A stretch of DNA of 64,000 bases from Geomonas oryzisoli (GTDB lineage Bacteria > Desulfobacterota > Desulfuromonadia > Geobacterales > Geobacteraceae). The notes beneath the pieces were generated by a model, which worked only from the letters and a program-made list of their open reading frames with translations, searched no databases and was not told the DNA's origin. Location of the stretch: assembly GCF_018986915.1 (NCBI RefSeq), contig NZ_CP076723.1:496001-560000 (forward strand), given 5' to 3'. Positions 17,184-26,270 of the stretch are shown in pieces; within the stretch, counting starts at the first letter, position 1; the number at the start of each line of letters is the position of its first letter. A program made the position numbers and the translations under genes.

Positions 17184-18726
17184 AGTCGTCCTGGGTCACC
17201 CTCAGGACCTCCTCGATGGTGGTAATCCCCGCCGCCGCCTTCATCAGGCCGTCCTCGCGCAGGGTGCGCATCCCCTTGGAGACGGCGTACTCCTTGATGG
17301 CGCCGGAGGAGGCCTGGCGGATGATCATGGAGCAGAGTTCGGCGTCGATGGGAAGGAGCTCGTAGATGCCGACCCGCCCGATGGTCCCCAGGTTGAAACA
17401 CTTGTCGCAGCCGCGGCCGCGGTAGAGAACCGGCGGCAGCTCCACGCCCGGGTAGCTGCGGTCCGGGGTGTAGGATTCCTTGCAGTGCGGGCAGATCACC
17501 CGTACCAGCCGCTGCGCCAGCACCGCGGAGAGCGACGAGGCGACCATGAAGGGCTCGATCCCCATGTCGATGAGGCGGGTGACGGCGGTGGCTGCGTCGT
17601 TGGTGTGCAGGGTGGAGAGCACCAGGTGGCCGGTGAGCGAGGCCTGCATGGCGATCTCGGCGGTCTCGGCGTCACGGATCTCGCCGATCATGACGATGTC
17701 CGGGTCCTGCCTGAGGATGGAGCGCAGCCCGTTGGCGAAGGTGAGGTCGATCTTCGGGTTGACCTGGATCTGCCCCACCCCCTTCAGCTGGTATTCGATC
17801 GGGTCTTCGACGGTGATGATGTTCTTCTCCGGCGAGTTGATCTGGGAGAGCGCCGCGTACAGCGTGGTGGTCTTGCCGCTGCCGGTCGGGCCGGTGACCA
17901 GGATGATGCCGCTGGTGCGGGAGAGAAGGCGCTCCATGAGGAGGTCGTTCTTGTCCGAGAGCCCGATTTCCTTCAGGGAAAGGACGCCGCGCTGCTTGTC
18001 CAGAAGCCTTAAGACCACACGCTCCCCGAAAAAGGTCGGGATCAGCGAGACGCGGATGTCGACGTCGCGGCCGGCGACTTTCACGCGGATGCGGCCGTCC
18101 TGGGGGAGCCTCTTCTCGGCGATGTTCAGTCCCGACATGATCTTGACGCGGGAGGTGAGTGCCTCCTGGATCACCTTCGGGGGGGAGAGCATCTTGTAGA
18201 GCAGGCCGTCGATGCGGAAGCGGACCTCGAGCTCGCGCTCGAACGGCTCGATGTGGATGTCGCTGGCGCGCTCCTTGACCGCCTGGAACAGGATCGAGTT
18301 CAGAAGCCGGATCACCGGCGCCTCGTCGGTCAGCTCCATCAGGTCACGCGGTTCGTTGAACGAGGTTGCCAGAGTGGAGAGCTCCTCCCCCTCGAGTTCC
18401 TCGACCACCTCCTGTGCCGAGCCGGAGAGCCGGGAGTAGAGCCGGTTCACTGCGTCGATCAGGACCGGCTGGGGGACCACCACGGTGGAGACCGGGAGCT
18501 GGAACAGCCCGGCCATCTCGTCCACGGCCAGTAGGTTGGCCGGGTCGGCGCTGGCCGCGATCACGGTCCCTTGTTCCTCACGCAGCGGGAGCAGGAGGTT
18601 GTTGCGGGCGAAGTTGAGCGGCACCCTGGTCACCAGCGCGCCGTCTACCTTGGAATCGTCGATCTCGGCCTGGAAGGGGAGGCCGAGACGTTCCGCTATG
18701 CTTTCTAGATCGAGGGTTTCTGCCAT
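17164..18726 (-). CDS. gspE: Type II secretion ATPase GspE
   Basis: A 520-residue cytoplasmic ATPase that drives pseudopilus assembly. An N-terminal GspE-N domain is followed by the core ATPase: Walker A GPTGSGKT (279-286), Asp box, Walker B MIGEIRDAETA and the His box GHLVLSTLHTND. A zinc-binding tetracysteine (C412, C415, C440, C443) is typical of GspE/PilB-type ATPases. It has 16 bp to the preceding gspD gene and overlaps gspF. Confidence 0.95.
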   Translation of the reverse strand: MAETLDLESIAERLGLPFQAEIDDSKVDGALVTRVPLNFARNNLLLPLREEQGTVIAASADPANLLAVDEMAGLFQLPVSTVVVPQPVLIDAVNRLYSRLSGSAQEVVEELEGEELSTLATSFNEPRDLMELTDEAPVIRLLNSILFQAVKERASDIHIEPFERELEVRFRIDGLLYKMLSPPKVIQEALTSRVKIMSGLNIAEKRLPQDGRIRVKVAGRDVDIRVSLIPTFFGERVVLRLLDKQRGVLSLKEIGLSDKNDLLMERLLSRTSGIILVTGPTGSGKTTTLYAALSQINSPEKNIITVEDPIEYQLKGVGQIQVNPKIDLTFANGLRSILRQDPDIVMIGEIRDAETAEIAMQASLTGHLVLSTLHTNDAATAVTRLIDMGIEPFMVASSLSAVLAQRLVRVICPHCKESYTPDRSYPGVELPPVLYRGRGCDKCFNLGTIGRVGIYELLPIDAELCSMIIRQASSGAIKEYAVSKGMRTLREDGLMKAAAGITTIEEVLRVTQDDYADLSL

Positions 18727-18742
18727 GGGAGTCTGTCCGCCG

Positions 18743-20668
18743 TTACTGGTTGCGAATTTCGGGCTTGTCCGCGGTCACGGACTTCGGTTTCTCCTCGAGA
18801 GCGCGCTCCAGGTTGAACGGTGCGTCGTTCTTGACGGCGTCGGAGAAGTTTTTGCGCTGGGTGGTCGAGACATCGGCCAGATCGCGCGCGTCCTTGATGA
18901 TGCGCGGGGTGAGCATGATCAGCAGGTTGGTCTTGTCGCGCTTGGTGGACTTGGATTTGAAGAGCCAGCCCAGCCCCGGGATGTCGCCCAAGAGCGGGAT
19001 CTTGCTCTCGGTCACCTGGTCGGTGTCCTGGATCAGGCCGCCGATCAGCACGGTGTCGGTGTTCTTCACTACCACGGAGGTCTTGGCGGAACGCTTGGTG
19101 CTACCAAGGCTCGGGCTGGTCGCGGTGCCGAAGTCCTTCACCGCCGAGATCTCCTGGTAGATGTCGAGCTTGACGTACTCACCCTCGCTGATCTGGGGCT
19201 TGATCTTCAGAATGATACCGGTGTCCTTGCGCTCGATGGACTGCTGGGAGAGGCCGGTCGAGGTGAGGTTGGTACCCGAGACGAAGGGGACGTTCTCGCC
19301 CACGAAGATCTCGGCTTCCTTGTTGTCGCTGGTCATGATGTTCGGCGTGGAGAGGACGTTCAGGGCACCATTGGTCTGCAGCGCCTGCAGCACTACCGGG
19401 ACGTTGACCTTGCCCAGGGTCACCTCCATGCCCAGGTTCTTGGCCGCCGCTGCCGTCGTGGTGAGGCCGGCCACGGTGCCGAAGGGATCGAAGGTGCCGA
19501 TGGTGGCCACGGTGCCGTTGGATGCGGCGCCGATGACGCCGATCTGCACACCGAGATCCTTGGCCTTATTCACGGAAACCTCGGCGATCATCGCCTGGAC
19601 GAAGACCTGGCGGCTTCTTCTGTCCAGTTTCTGGATCACCTGCAGGAGGTTTTGGTAGTCGGTCGGGGAGGCCATGATCACCAGCGAGTTGGTGGCCTTG
19701 TCCGGGGTGATGGTGATCTTGCCCCCCTCGAAGACGGCCTGCTGCGGTGCCGCGGCGGTACCCGGAGCTGCGGGCGCCGCGGTCGAGGTCCCTTTCACCA
19801 GTCCTTCCAGCACCTTGGCAACCTCGGTCGCCTCGGCGTTTTCCAGGTAGTAGACGTTCACCTTGCTGCTGGTGGTGGGGGGGACCACGTCGACCAGCGC
19901 GATCAGTTTCTTGATGTCGGCCTTGTCCTTGTCGGAGCCGAAGATGATGAGGGCGTTCAGCCTCGCGTCGGCGACCACGGGGACGCTGCCGGTGGCGGCG
20001 CCCGGTGCCGCCGCCTTGCCGCTTTGCTTGCCGGAGAGCCAGTCCTTGACCATGGTGGCCACGCTGTCGGCGGCCGCGTTCTTCAAAAAGACCAGCTCGG
20101 CCCCCTCGCGCACCTGGTCGGTATCGATGTGCTTGAGGATGCTCAGGATCTTCTGGATGTTGTAGGCGGAGTCCACCACGAGGATCAGGTTGGCGGCACC
20201 GAATGCGGAAATCTGCCCGTCCTTGGAGACCAGCGGCTGCAGGAAGGTGACCGCGTCCTGCGGGGCGACGTGCTCGAGCTGGATCACCCGGGCCTGGTAG
20301 CTGTCGTTCACCACCCCCTTCTCGTCGTCGGTCAGGACCTTCATCCCGGCCTGCCTGGCAGCCGCGGTCGGGACGATTTTCATCACCTTCCCTGCAGGCA
20401 CCACGGTGAAGCCTTTGAGCTCCAGCACCGAGGTGAAGACGTTGTAAGCCTCCTCGTTGGAGAGCTTGGCCGGGGAGAAGACCGAGATCTTACCCTTGAC
20501 CCGTTCGTCCATGATGAAGTTCTTGCCGGTCAGGTCGCTGACGAATTTCACCATGGTGGCGATGTCCACGTCGGTGAAGTTGAGCACCACCCCCTTGGCG
20601 AAGACCAGGGTCGGGGCGGCGACCAGGAACATGAGCATGGCTGTGATGCGGGCGATTCTTCTTTTCAA
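18743..20668 (-). CDS. gspD: Type II secretion secretin GspD
   Basis: A 641-residue outer-membrane secretin. A signal peptide (about residues 1-24) precedes periplasmic N0-N3 domains (about 28-330) with an Ala/Gly-rich loop, and a C-terminal secretin channel domain with the signature VLIGGLIQDTD and the amphipathic final strands (IPLLGDIPGLGWLFK, LLIMLTPRII). Secretins form the gate for folded substrates. The start is TTG at 20668, supported by AGGGGGG about six bases upstream; no ATG gives a better signal peptide. The short polar end after the secretin domain may bind a pilotin. Confidence 0.94.
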   Translation of the reverse strand: MKRRIARITAMLMFLVAAPTLVFAKGVVLNFTDVDIATMVKFVSDLTGKNFIMDERVKGKISVFSPAKLSNEEAYNVFTSVLELKGFTVVPAGKVMKIVPTAAARQAGMKVLTDDEKGVVNDSYQARVIQLEHVAPQDAVTFLQPLVSKDGQISAFGAANLILVVDSAYNIQKILSILKHIDTDQVREGAELVFLKNAAADSVATMVKDWLSGKQSGKAAAPGAATGSVPVVADARLNALIIFGSDKDKADIKKLIALVDVVPPTTSSKVNVYYLENAEATEVAKVLEGLVKGTSTAAPAAPGTAAAPQQAVFEGGKITITPDKATNSLVIMASPTDYQNLLQVIQKLDRRSRQVFVQAMIAEVSVNKAKDLGVQIGVIGAASNGTVATIGTFDPFGTVAGLTTTAAAAKNLGMEVTLGKVNVPVVLQALQTNGALNVLSTPNIMTSDNKEAEIFVGENVPFVSGTNLTSTGLSQQSIERKDTGIILKIKPQISEGEYVKLDIYQEISAVKDFGTATSPSLGSTKRSAKTSVVVKNTDTVLIGGLIQDTDQVTESKIPLLGDIPGLGWLFKSKSTKRDKTNLLIMLTPRIIKDARDLADVSTTQRKNFSDAVKNDAPFNLERALEEKPKSVTADKPEIRNQ

Positions 20669-20692
20669 TGCATCCCCCCTGAGGTTCTATCC

Positions 20693-21592
20693 TTAGCGTA
20701 TGTCGTAATTGAAAGTGGTCGGTTGGCCGTCGCGGATCAGGTCGAGCTTGATCCTGCTCTGTCCTTTGAGCGAGGCGAAAGACTGGATCGCCTTCTCCGG
20801 CGAGTCGATCGGGAAATCGTTCATCCTCAGGAGAACGTCGCCGTTTTTGATGCCGACGGTGCCGAAGATCCCCTGCGGCTTCACCTCCGACGCCCGGAAC
20901 CCTTCGACCTTGCCGTCCTTCATGCTGGGGAGAAGGCGCGCGTCGGTCATGGCCTGCCCGATGTTGTCCAGGGCGGCGTTGAGCGCGCGCTGGTCGATGA
21001 CGTAATTCCCTCCGCCGGAGGAGGCGGCCAAGCCGCCGGCACCACCGGCCGGCGCTGCCGCGGGCGCGGCGGCAGCCTCTGCCGCGGCGGCCATCGGGGT
21101 CAGGATCTTCACCCGCTTGCCGCCGATCAGGATCTCGGCCACGTCCTTTTTTACCGAGACCAGCGGACCTGCAGAGAACACCGTGTCCCCAAGGCGGAAG
21201 ACCCGCTCCTCGTGGCTCGAGGTCTTCTGCACCAGCGCGAAGGTTTCGCGGAAGGAGCCGACCGCCGTTCCCAGGAGGACCAGGTCGCCGACGGAGGCGG
21301 CGGGACGCGCGGCGGCCGCCGCTGCCGGGCCTGCGGCTGTCTGCTGCTGCAGCGGGGTGAGTTTTCCCTGCGTTGCCTTGCCGAACAGCCCCCGCTCCAG
21401 GATGGGAGCGAAGCTGAGCAGATCCTGGCTCCCGGCCGGCGCGGCGGGACTCTGGGCCGCGACCTGCTTCTGGGCGTTCCTGGGATACAGGGCGGCGATC
21501 TTGACGCTCAGCAGATCCGCTGCGATGAGCGCCGCGACTGCGGTGATCGCCAGGCCGAGGGTTATGTTCAGGGGGAGAATCCAGCGCGGCAT
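20693..21592 (-). CDS. gspC: Type II secretion protein GspC (PDZ type)
   Basis: A 299-residue protein: N-terminal membrane helix (about residues 8-28), periplasmic homology region (about 100-170), an Ala/Pro-rich linker and a C-terminal PDZ domain (about 225-295, with GIFGTVGIKNGDVLLRMNDFPID split by the core). GspC connects the inner-membrane platform to the secretin and helps choose substrates. It is the first gene of the operon, with AAGAAGG before the ATG and a promoter 37-65 bp upstream. Confidence 0.9.
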   Translation of the reverse strand: MPRWILPLNITLGLAITAVAALIAADLLSVKIAALYPRNAQKQVAAQSPAAPAGSQDLLSFAPILERGLFGKATQGKLTPLQQQTAAGPAAAAAARPAASVGDLVLLGTAVGSFRETFALVQKTSSHEERVFRLGDTVFSAGPLVSVKKDVAEILIGGKRVKILTPMAAAAEAAAAPAAAPAGGAGGLAASSGGGNYVIDQRALNAALDNIGQAMTDARLLPSMKDGKVEGFRASEVKPQGIFGTVGIKNGDVLLRMNDFPIDSPEKAIQSFASLKGQSRIKLDLIRDGQPTTFNYDIR

Positions 21593-21628
21593 GAAATACC
21601 CTTCTTTGCGAGTAGTTGGAACTGAGCG

Positions 21629-21657
21629 AATATATTAGATGCCTTTGAGTTATGCAA
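21629..21657 (-). promoter_or_regulatory. Sigma70-type promoter of the gsp operon
   Basis: On the minus strand TTGCAT and TATATT are separated by exactly 17 bases, 37 bp before the gspC start codon. It lies after the hairpin terminator at 21659-21705, so the terminator does not attenuate this promoter. Confidence 0.75.
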
Positions 21658-21658
21658 C

Positions 21659-21705
21659 AAAAAAGGGGGTCCGGGCACCCCGGTTTCGGCATCCTCCCGG
21701 CACCC
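21659..21705 (-). terminator. Rho-independent terminator without an assigned gene
   Basis: On the minus strand GGGTGCCGGG pairs with CCCGGACCC (one bulge) and is followed by CCTTTTTTG. It would end a minus-strand transcript starting in the 21.7-22.1 kb gap, where no protein gene is visible. See the candidate RNA below. Confidence 0.65.
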
Positions 21706-21925
21706 TTTTCCCCCTTCGCCACGGCCTTGGCATCCCCAGTGCGGGGACCGCCGTTACTACTGGCTCACGTGAAGGGAGACTGGATAATGAGAGCCAGCGG
21801 TACCCGTGCCTTAACCAAGCGCCACTGTATGAGCAAAAGCTGTGCCGCCGCTTCTGGAGCGAGAATGCGGGAACGCATTGTAACAGATGGTGCATGATTT
21901 GCCGCACTTTTTTCCAATGAAGACG
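21659..21925 (-). ncRNA. Candidate small RNA of unknown family
   Basis: A minus-strand stretch with several local hairpins (CTGGCTC/GAGCCAG, CCCC/GGGG, GCCA/TGGC) ends in the terminator at 21659-21705, and TACAAT about 210 bases upstream could be a -10 element. It resembles a terminated small RNA but matches no family I can recall. The start is a guess. The rest of the gap to 22090 has further hairpins and no supported gene. Confidence 0.3.
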
Positions 21926-21968
21926 CCGGCTACGGAGACGCCGGCATGTGCCGGGGGCGGGAACTTGG

Positions 21969-21991
21969 ACGCGGTCATGCCGCTTTTTTTT
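21969..21991 (+). terminator. Weak hairpin with T-run on the plus strand
   Basis: GCGG / CCGC with a 5-base loop followed by eight T residues, about 100 bp upstream of mqnB. The stem is short, so this is a weak candidate terminator of an upstream plus-strand RNA. Confidence 0.35.
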
Positions 21992-22032
21992 GACGTGTGA
22001 CGGTTCTTTGACTCGCAGATGGCCGCTAGACG

Positions 22033-22062
22033 TTGAAGTCCGCTGGACTGCTGTGGTACACT
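22033..22062 (+). promoter_or_regulatory. Possible promoter of mqnB
   Basis: TTGAAG and TACACT are separated by 18 bases, 29 bp before the mqnB start codon. Confidence 0.5.
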
Positions 22063-22090
22063 CCCGCACCACACCTTTGCTGGAGAGCAC

Positions 22091-22831
22091 ATGAACCGTA
22101 TCATCGTCACCGCATCGACCTGGATGGAACTTTCCGCCCTGGTGGCCGCCACCTCGGCAGTCGCTCTGCCGGGGGCGGGGCCGCTGCCGGTGTATCGCGC
22201 CGGGAAGGGGAGGACGGAGCTCCTCTTCGTCCAGACCGGGATCGGGAAGGTGAACGCGGCCATCGCCGCCACCCTCCTGTGCGAGCGCTACGCCCCGGAT
22301 CTCGTGGTCAATACCGGCTGCGGCGGCGCCTTCGTCGGGTCCGGCCTGGCGGTGGGCGACCTGGCGGTCGCCGACAGCGAGTGCCTCGCCGATGAAGGAG
22401 TGCAGACCCCCGCCGGGTGGCGCGGGCTCGACCTGATCGGCATCCCCGTGTACGAGGGGCGGGGCGAGCGGCTCTTCAACCGGATCCCGCTCGACCGGGA
22501 CGTGGCGCGTGGCGCCCTCGACCTTGCCACGGCAGGCGGCTTCAAAGCCCTCATGGGGCCCTTCCTCACCGTTTCCACCTGCTCCGGCACGGCGAGCCAG
22601 GGAGAGGAACTGCTGCGACGGTTCCCGGGAGTCTGCGAGAACATGGAGGGCGCCGCCGTCGCCCAGGTTGCTTTCAGTCACGGCGTTCCCTGTCTCGAGA
22701 TTCGTGGCATCAGCAACATGGTGGAGGATCGGGACCTGTCGAGGTGGGACCTGAAAGGCGCCGTGAGCGAGGTGCAGCGGTTTCTCACGCTTTACCTGGA
22801 AGCCATTGCGGACATTCCACGCCTTGCCTGA
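22091..22831 (+). CDS. mqnB: Futalosine hydrolase MqnB
   Basis: A 246-residue nucleoside phosphorylase-fold enzyme that splits futalosine to release hypoxanthine in the alternative menaquinone pathway. The fold is seen in GIGKVNAAIAATLL, NTGCGGAF, VSTCSGTA and the active-site ENMEGAAVAQVA with its Met-Glu pair, followed by EIRGISN, whose Asp/Asn position is typical of hydrolases of this group. Distance to 5'-methylthioadenosine nucleosidases is small by eye, but mqnD follows by about 190 bp, which supports the menaquinone role. Confidence 0.88.
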   Translation: MNRIIVTASTWMELSALVAATSAVALPGAGPLPVYRAGKGRTELLFVQTGIGKVNAAIAATLLCERYAPDLVVNTGCGGAFVGSGLAVGDLAVADSECLADEGVQTPAGWRGLDLIGIPVYEGRGERLFNRIPLDRDVARGALDLATAGGFKALMGPFLTVSTCSGTASQGEELLRRFPGVCENMEGAAVAQVAFSHGVPCLEIRGISNMVEDRDLSRWDLKGAVSEVQRFLTLYLEAIADIPRLA

Positions 22832-22920
22832 ACCGCGTGCTCACTCCCTTCCTGCTGCAGTCTAAGGAATCTTCCTGCCACAACTTCTAAATGTACTATG
22901 AGTCATTCGTTAACCTTTTC

Positions 22921-22949
22921 TTGCACGAGAGGCGTGCCGATAGTATATT
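22921..22949 (+). promoter_or_regulatory. Sigma70-type promoter of mqnD
   Basis: TTGCAC and TATATT with a 17-base spacer, in the mqnB-mqnD gap. Two small hairpins (GCCGT/ACGGC and GCAGC/GCTGC) follow in the leader, so mqnD can be transcribed independently of mqnB. Confidence 0.72.
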
Positions 22950-23021
22950 GGTGAGTCTTAAACTCGCCGTTTTGACGGCAGCCACTTCGCTGCAACTGTT
23001 TGCCGGGAGTTGGATCAACAC

Positions 23022-23891
23022 ATGAATACAGCAGTGTCACAAAAGCAGGATCAGGAGTCACCTTCTGTGCTTTCTCTGGGCTTTTCACCCTGTCCCAACG
23101 ATACCTTTATCTTCGACGCCCTGATCCACGGGCGCGTCGACTGCGGCTTCCGGTTCCGCGAGCAGTTGGAGGACGTGGAGACTCTGAACCGGATGGCGCT
23201 GGCATCGGTGCTGGACGTTTCCAAGGTTTCCTATCACCTGTTGGGGCATATCCTGAAGGATTACCTCCTGTTGAGAAGCGGCGGTGCCCTGGGGCGCGGC
23301 TGCGGCCCTCTGGTGGTGGCCCGTGACGGCCTCGAGCCCGGGGGGCTTGCCGGCAAGCGGGTCGCCCTGCCCGGGCGGTACACCACGGCCGCGCTGCTGC
23401 TTAGGCTGTTCGATCCCTCCCTGACCGATTTCGTCTACCTTCCCTTCCATGAGATCATGGCCGCGGTGGCGGACGGCTCGGTGGCGGCCGGCGTGATCAT
23501 CCACGAATCCCGTTTCACCTACCAGGGGTACGGCCTGAAAAAGGTGGTCGACCTCGGGGAGTGGTGGGAGCGGGAAACGGGACACCCGATCCCGTTGGGG
23601 GGGATCGCGGCCAAGCGTTCCCTGGGCCGGGACGCGCTGCTCAGGCTCGAACAGGGGCTGGCCGAAAGCGTCGACTACGCCTTCCGGCACCCCGAAGAGT
23701 CCCGCCCCTACATCCGTGCCCACTCCCAGGAGATGAGCGACGAGGTGTGCGACGCCCACATCGGGCTCTACGTGAACGATTTCTCCCGCGGGCTGGGGAG
23801 CGAAGGGGAAGCGGCGGTGCGCCTGCTGCTGGGGCGTGCGGCGGAGGCGGGGATCATCCCCCCCTGGCAGGAGCCGTTGCTCATTTCCTGA
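23022..23891 (+). CDS. mqnD: 1,4-dihydroxy-6-naphthoate synthase MqnD
   Basis: A 289-residue enzyme of the futalosine menaquinone pathway that converts cyclic dehypoxanthine futalosine to 1,4-dihydroxy-6-naphthoate. The hallmark GFSPCPNDTFIFDAL is near residues 20-34, then LEDVETLN, DVSKVSYH, GRGCGPLVV and LPFHEIM with the family's active-site His. The periplasmic-binding-protein-like fold is used as an enzyme here. ATG at 23022 is used with GGGAG 12 bases upstream; the in-frame TTG at 23010 is too close to that site. Confidence 0.92.
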   Translation: MNTAVSQKQDQESPSVLSLGFSPCPNDTFIFDALIHGRVDCGFRFREQLEDVETLNRMALASVLDVSKVSYHLLGHILKDYLLLRSGGALGRGCGPLVVARDGLEPGGLAGKRVALPGRYTTAALLLRLFDPSLTDFVYLPFHEIMAAVADGSVAAGVIIHESRFTYQGYGLKKVVDLGEWWERETGHPIPLGGIAAKRSLGRDALLRLEQGLAESVDYAFRHPEESRPYIRAHSQEMSDEVCDAHIGLYVNDFSRGLGSEGEAAVRLLLGRAAEAGIIPPWQEPLLIS

Positions 23892-23964
23892 ACAGGAAAA
23901 CTCAAGTTATGCCTGTTCCCGCCGAAAGGTGCAGGAGCTGTTGTAGTATCGTGGAGGATCTTGG

Positions 23965-26163
23965 ATGACCAAGCCGTTCAACTGGAAGCGGCACATAGCG
24001 GTGGGGGGGACCTTCATCGTCCTGTTCTGGGTGGGGGACGCGCTGCTTGACGCCACCATCATGGGGCGTGAACCGTTCTTGCGGCAGCTCCACGATCCGA
24101 ATACCTACGAGATCTGGATGCGCACCTTCTACGCCTGCCTGCTCGGCGCCTTCTTCGCCTCCCTTTCCGTGGTCTGCGAGCGCGGCCGCAGGGTGGAGAC
24201 GGCCCTGCGCCATTCCGACGATCTCTCCCAGATCTTCCTGGAATCCTCCCGCGACGCCATCTGCGTCCTCAAGACCGCCGACTATACCATCGTCAACTGC
24301 AACGGCGTCTTTCTCGCCAACCACGCCCTGACCGAAGAGACCGCGCGAGGGTGCTCCTTCGCCGAGCTGGTGGCACGTCAGGGGCTCGGCGACCAGATCA
24401 TGAGCCTCATCTCGGACTGCGCCTGCAGCGGGACTGCGTTGAACAGCGAGATCTGCTACCGCGCCGAGGACGGCAGGAACCGCTACGAGGACATCTCGGT
24501 GCACCCGATCGGGGCCCTGGAGCAGGGGGTGCGCACGGTGCTCTTCGTCGCGCGCGACATCACCGTGCGACGCATCTCGCAGGAGCGGCTCGAGGAGTCC
24601 GAGGCGAGGTACCGCGCCATCTTCGAGGACACCGGCACCGCCATGGCCATCATCCTTCCCGACGGGACGCTGCAGATGGTGAACCGCGGCTTCGAAGCGG
24701 TGACGGGACTTTCGCGCGGCGAGCTCGAGGGGAAGAGACTTTGGACCGAGTTCATCGGCAGCTGCGGCAGCGACGGGGTCTCCGCCCCGGACGAGGGTGC
24801 TCCCTCCGCTTCCCCGCGCCGCAGCTTCGAGGTTCAGCTCTCCGGCAAGGACGGCATTCGGACCATGGCCGGCAACTGGGCTGCCATCGAGGGGACCGAC
24901 CGCTCGGTGCTTTCCCTGGTCGACATCAGCGCCCACAAGGAGGTCGAGGAGGCGCTCAGGGAAAGCCGGGCCACCCTGGCCGTGGCGCAGCGCATCGCAC
25001 GCCTGGGCAACTGGGACTGGGATCTCGGCAGCGACACGCTCGAGTGGTCGGACGAGATGTACCGTATCTACGATGTCGATCCCGACTCGTTCGTGCCGAC
25101 CCACGAACTGGTGCTGCAGGCGGTGCACCCCCAGGACCGCGAGCAGGTGATCCGTTCCGTGAACGACGCCATATACAACCGCAGGGCCTGCCAGCTGGAC
25201 TACCGCATCGTGCTCCCCAACGGCGCGACGCGTACCCTCTCCGCCCGGGCCGAGGTTACCTACGACGCCCAGGGCAAGCCGCTGCACATGCTTGGTACCG
25301 CCCAGGACATCACCTGGCGCCTCGAGGCCGAGCAGGCGCTCAGGAACTCGGAGGAGAAGTTCTCCAAGGCCTTCCATGCCTCGCCGGACTCCATCGTCAT
25401 CACCCGCGCCCAGGACGGCACCTACATCGACGTCAACGAGGCGTTCCAGGAGATCACCGGGTACAGCAGGGAGGAGGTGATCGGCAAGACCTCCACCGAG
25501 CTGATGCTCTGGGCCGACCCCGACGCCCGCATGGTGATGCTCAAGCTGTTGAACGAGCACGGGCACGTGCGCAACCTGGACGTGCGCTTCCGGGTCAAGT
25601 CAGGCGAGATCCGCGAGCTTTTGTGGTCTGCGGACGTGATCGAGTACCAGGGGGAGGCCTGCCTGATCGCCATCTCCCGCGACGTCACCGATCAGCGCCA
25701 GATGGAGCGCGAACTGCTGGAAAGCGATGCCCGCCTGTACATGAAGCACGAGGAGCTGAAGAACGTCTTCCACCAGATGGAAGGGATCCGGCGCGAATGG
25801 GAAGAGATCATGGACTGCATCTCCGACATGTTCATCCTCGCGGACCAGTTCGGCAAGATCCGGCGCTTCAACCGGGCCGTCGAGACCTTCACCGGCATGG
25901 CGCACCGGGACATCGTCGGCAGGGATTGTCTCGCCTTCCTCGAGGAGCACGGTCTGAAGGAGCACCTGGAGTCTCCGGGGATCGAACTGCTGCACAAAAA
26001 AAGCGGCAAATGGTTCGTGGCCAAGCGGCACGCCTTCCCGCCGGAGGTCGACGGCTCCGCGCGCGAGGTGGTGATCATCAACGACACGACCACCATCGGC
26101 CGGCACCAGCGAAGGCCGCAGCCCGAGGACAGCGGGTCGGCGCGGCTCTCGGATGTCGGCTAG
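23965..26163 (+). CDS. Multi-PAS membrane sensor without output domain
   Basis: A 732-residue protein: two membrane helices near the N-terminus (about residues 11-31 and 54-72) with a short loop between them, then about five PAS/PAC modules (about 84-205, 212-320, 330-455, 460-578 and 605-715). Each PAC-like end (ARDIT, VDIS, AQDIT, SRDVT) is readable. No histidine kinase, GGDEF, EAL, HD or DNA-binding domain follows; the protein ends in a short Arg/Gln/Pro stretch. The N-terminus is like that of many Geobacter sensor kinases. It may be a receiver-only scaffold or a kinase that lost its end. The start has a GGAGGA site. Confidence 0.85.
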   Translation: MTKPFNWKRHIAVGGTFIVLFWVGDALLDATIMGREPFLRQLHDPNTYEIWMRTFYACLLGAFFASLSVVCERGRRVETALRHSDDLSQIFLESSRDAICVLKTADYTIVNCNGVFLANHALTEETARGCSFAELVARQGLGDQIMSLISDCACSGTALNSEICYRAEDGRNRYEDISVHPIGALEQGVRTVLFVARDITVRRISQERLEESEARYRAIFEDTGTAMAIILPDGTLQMVNRGFEAVTGLSRGELEGKRLWTEFIGSCGSDGVSAPDEGAPSASPRRSFEVQLSGKDGIRTMAGNWAAIEGTDRSVLSLVDISAHKEVEEALRESRATLAVAQRIARLGNWDWDLGSDTLEWSDEMYRIYDVDPDSFVPTHELVLQAVHPQDREQVIRSVNDAIYNRRACQLDYRIVLPNGATRTLSARAEVTYDAQGKPLHMLGTAQDITWRLEAEQALRNSEEKFSKAFHASPDSIVITRAQDGTYIDVNEAFQEITGYSREEVIGKTSTELMLWADPDARMVMLKLLNEHGHVRNLDVRFRVKSGEIRELLWSADVIEYQGEACLIAISRDVTDQRQMERELLESDARLYMKHEELKNVFHQMEGIRREWEEIMDCISDMFILADQFGKIRRFNRAVETFTGMAHRDIVGRDCLAFLEEHGLKEHLESPGIELLHKKSGKWFVAKRHAFPPEVDGSAREVVIINDTTTIGRHQRRPQPEDSGSARLSDVG

Positions 26164-26213
26164 GAAAAGTCTCGCAAGATTAGAAGGTTAGCTCGGCCAC
26201 GGTTCATTGAAAC

Positions 26214-26241
26214 TTGACTTTGGGGTTAGAGCGTGTTATAC
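26214..26241 (+). promoter_or_regulatory. Sigma70-type promoter of the RlpA-like gene
   Basis: TTGACT and TTATAC with a 16-base spacer, 30 bp before the ATG. Confidence 0.7.
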
Positions 26242-26270
26242 GAATGCCTCGCCCAACAAAGGAGGTGCGC

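Noticed and set aside
18485-21625. Very long open frame (over 1000 codons) on the plus strand
   Set aside because: It is fully antisense to gspD and gspC and made of Gly/Asp/Leu/Arg-rich sequence with no family pattern; open antisense frames are expected in this GC-rich DNA.
21650-22090. Cobalamin, thiamine or cyclic di-GMP riboswitch in the gsp/mqnB gap
   Set aside because: Isolated pieces looked similar (GCCACTG, GGAGAC, GGGGTGCCC), but the conserved cores and their order are missing on both strands.
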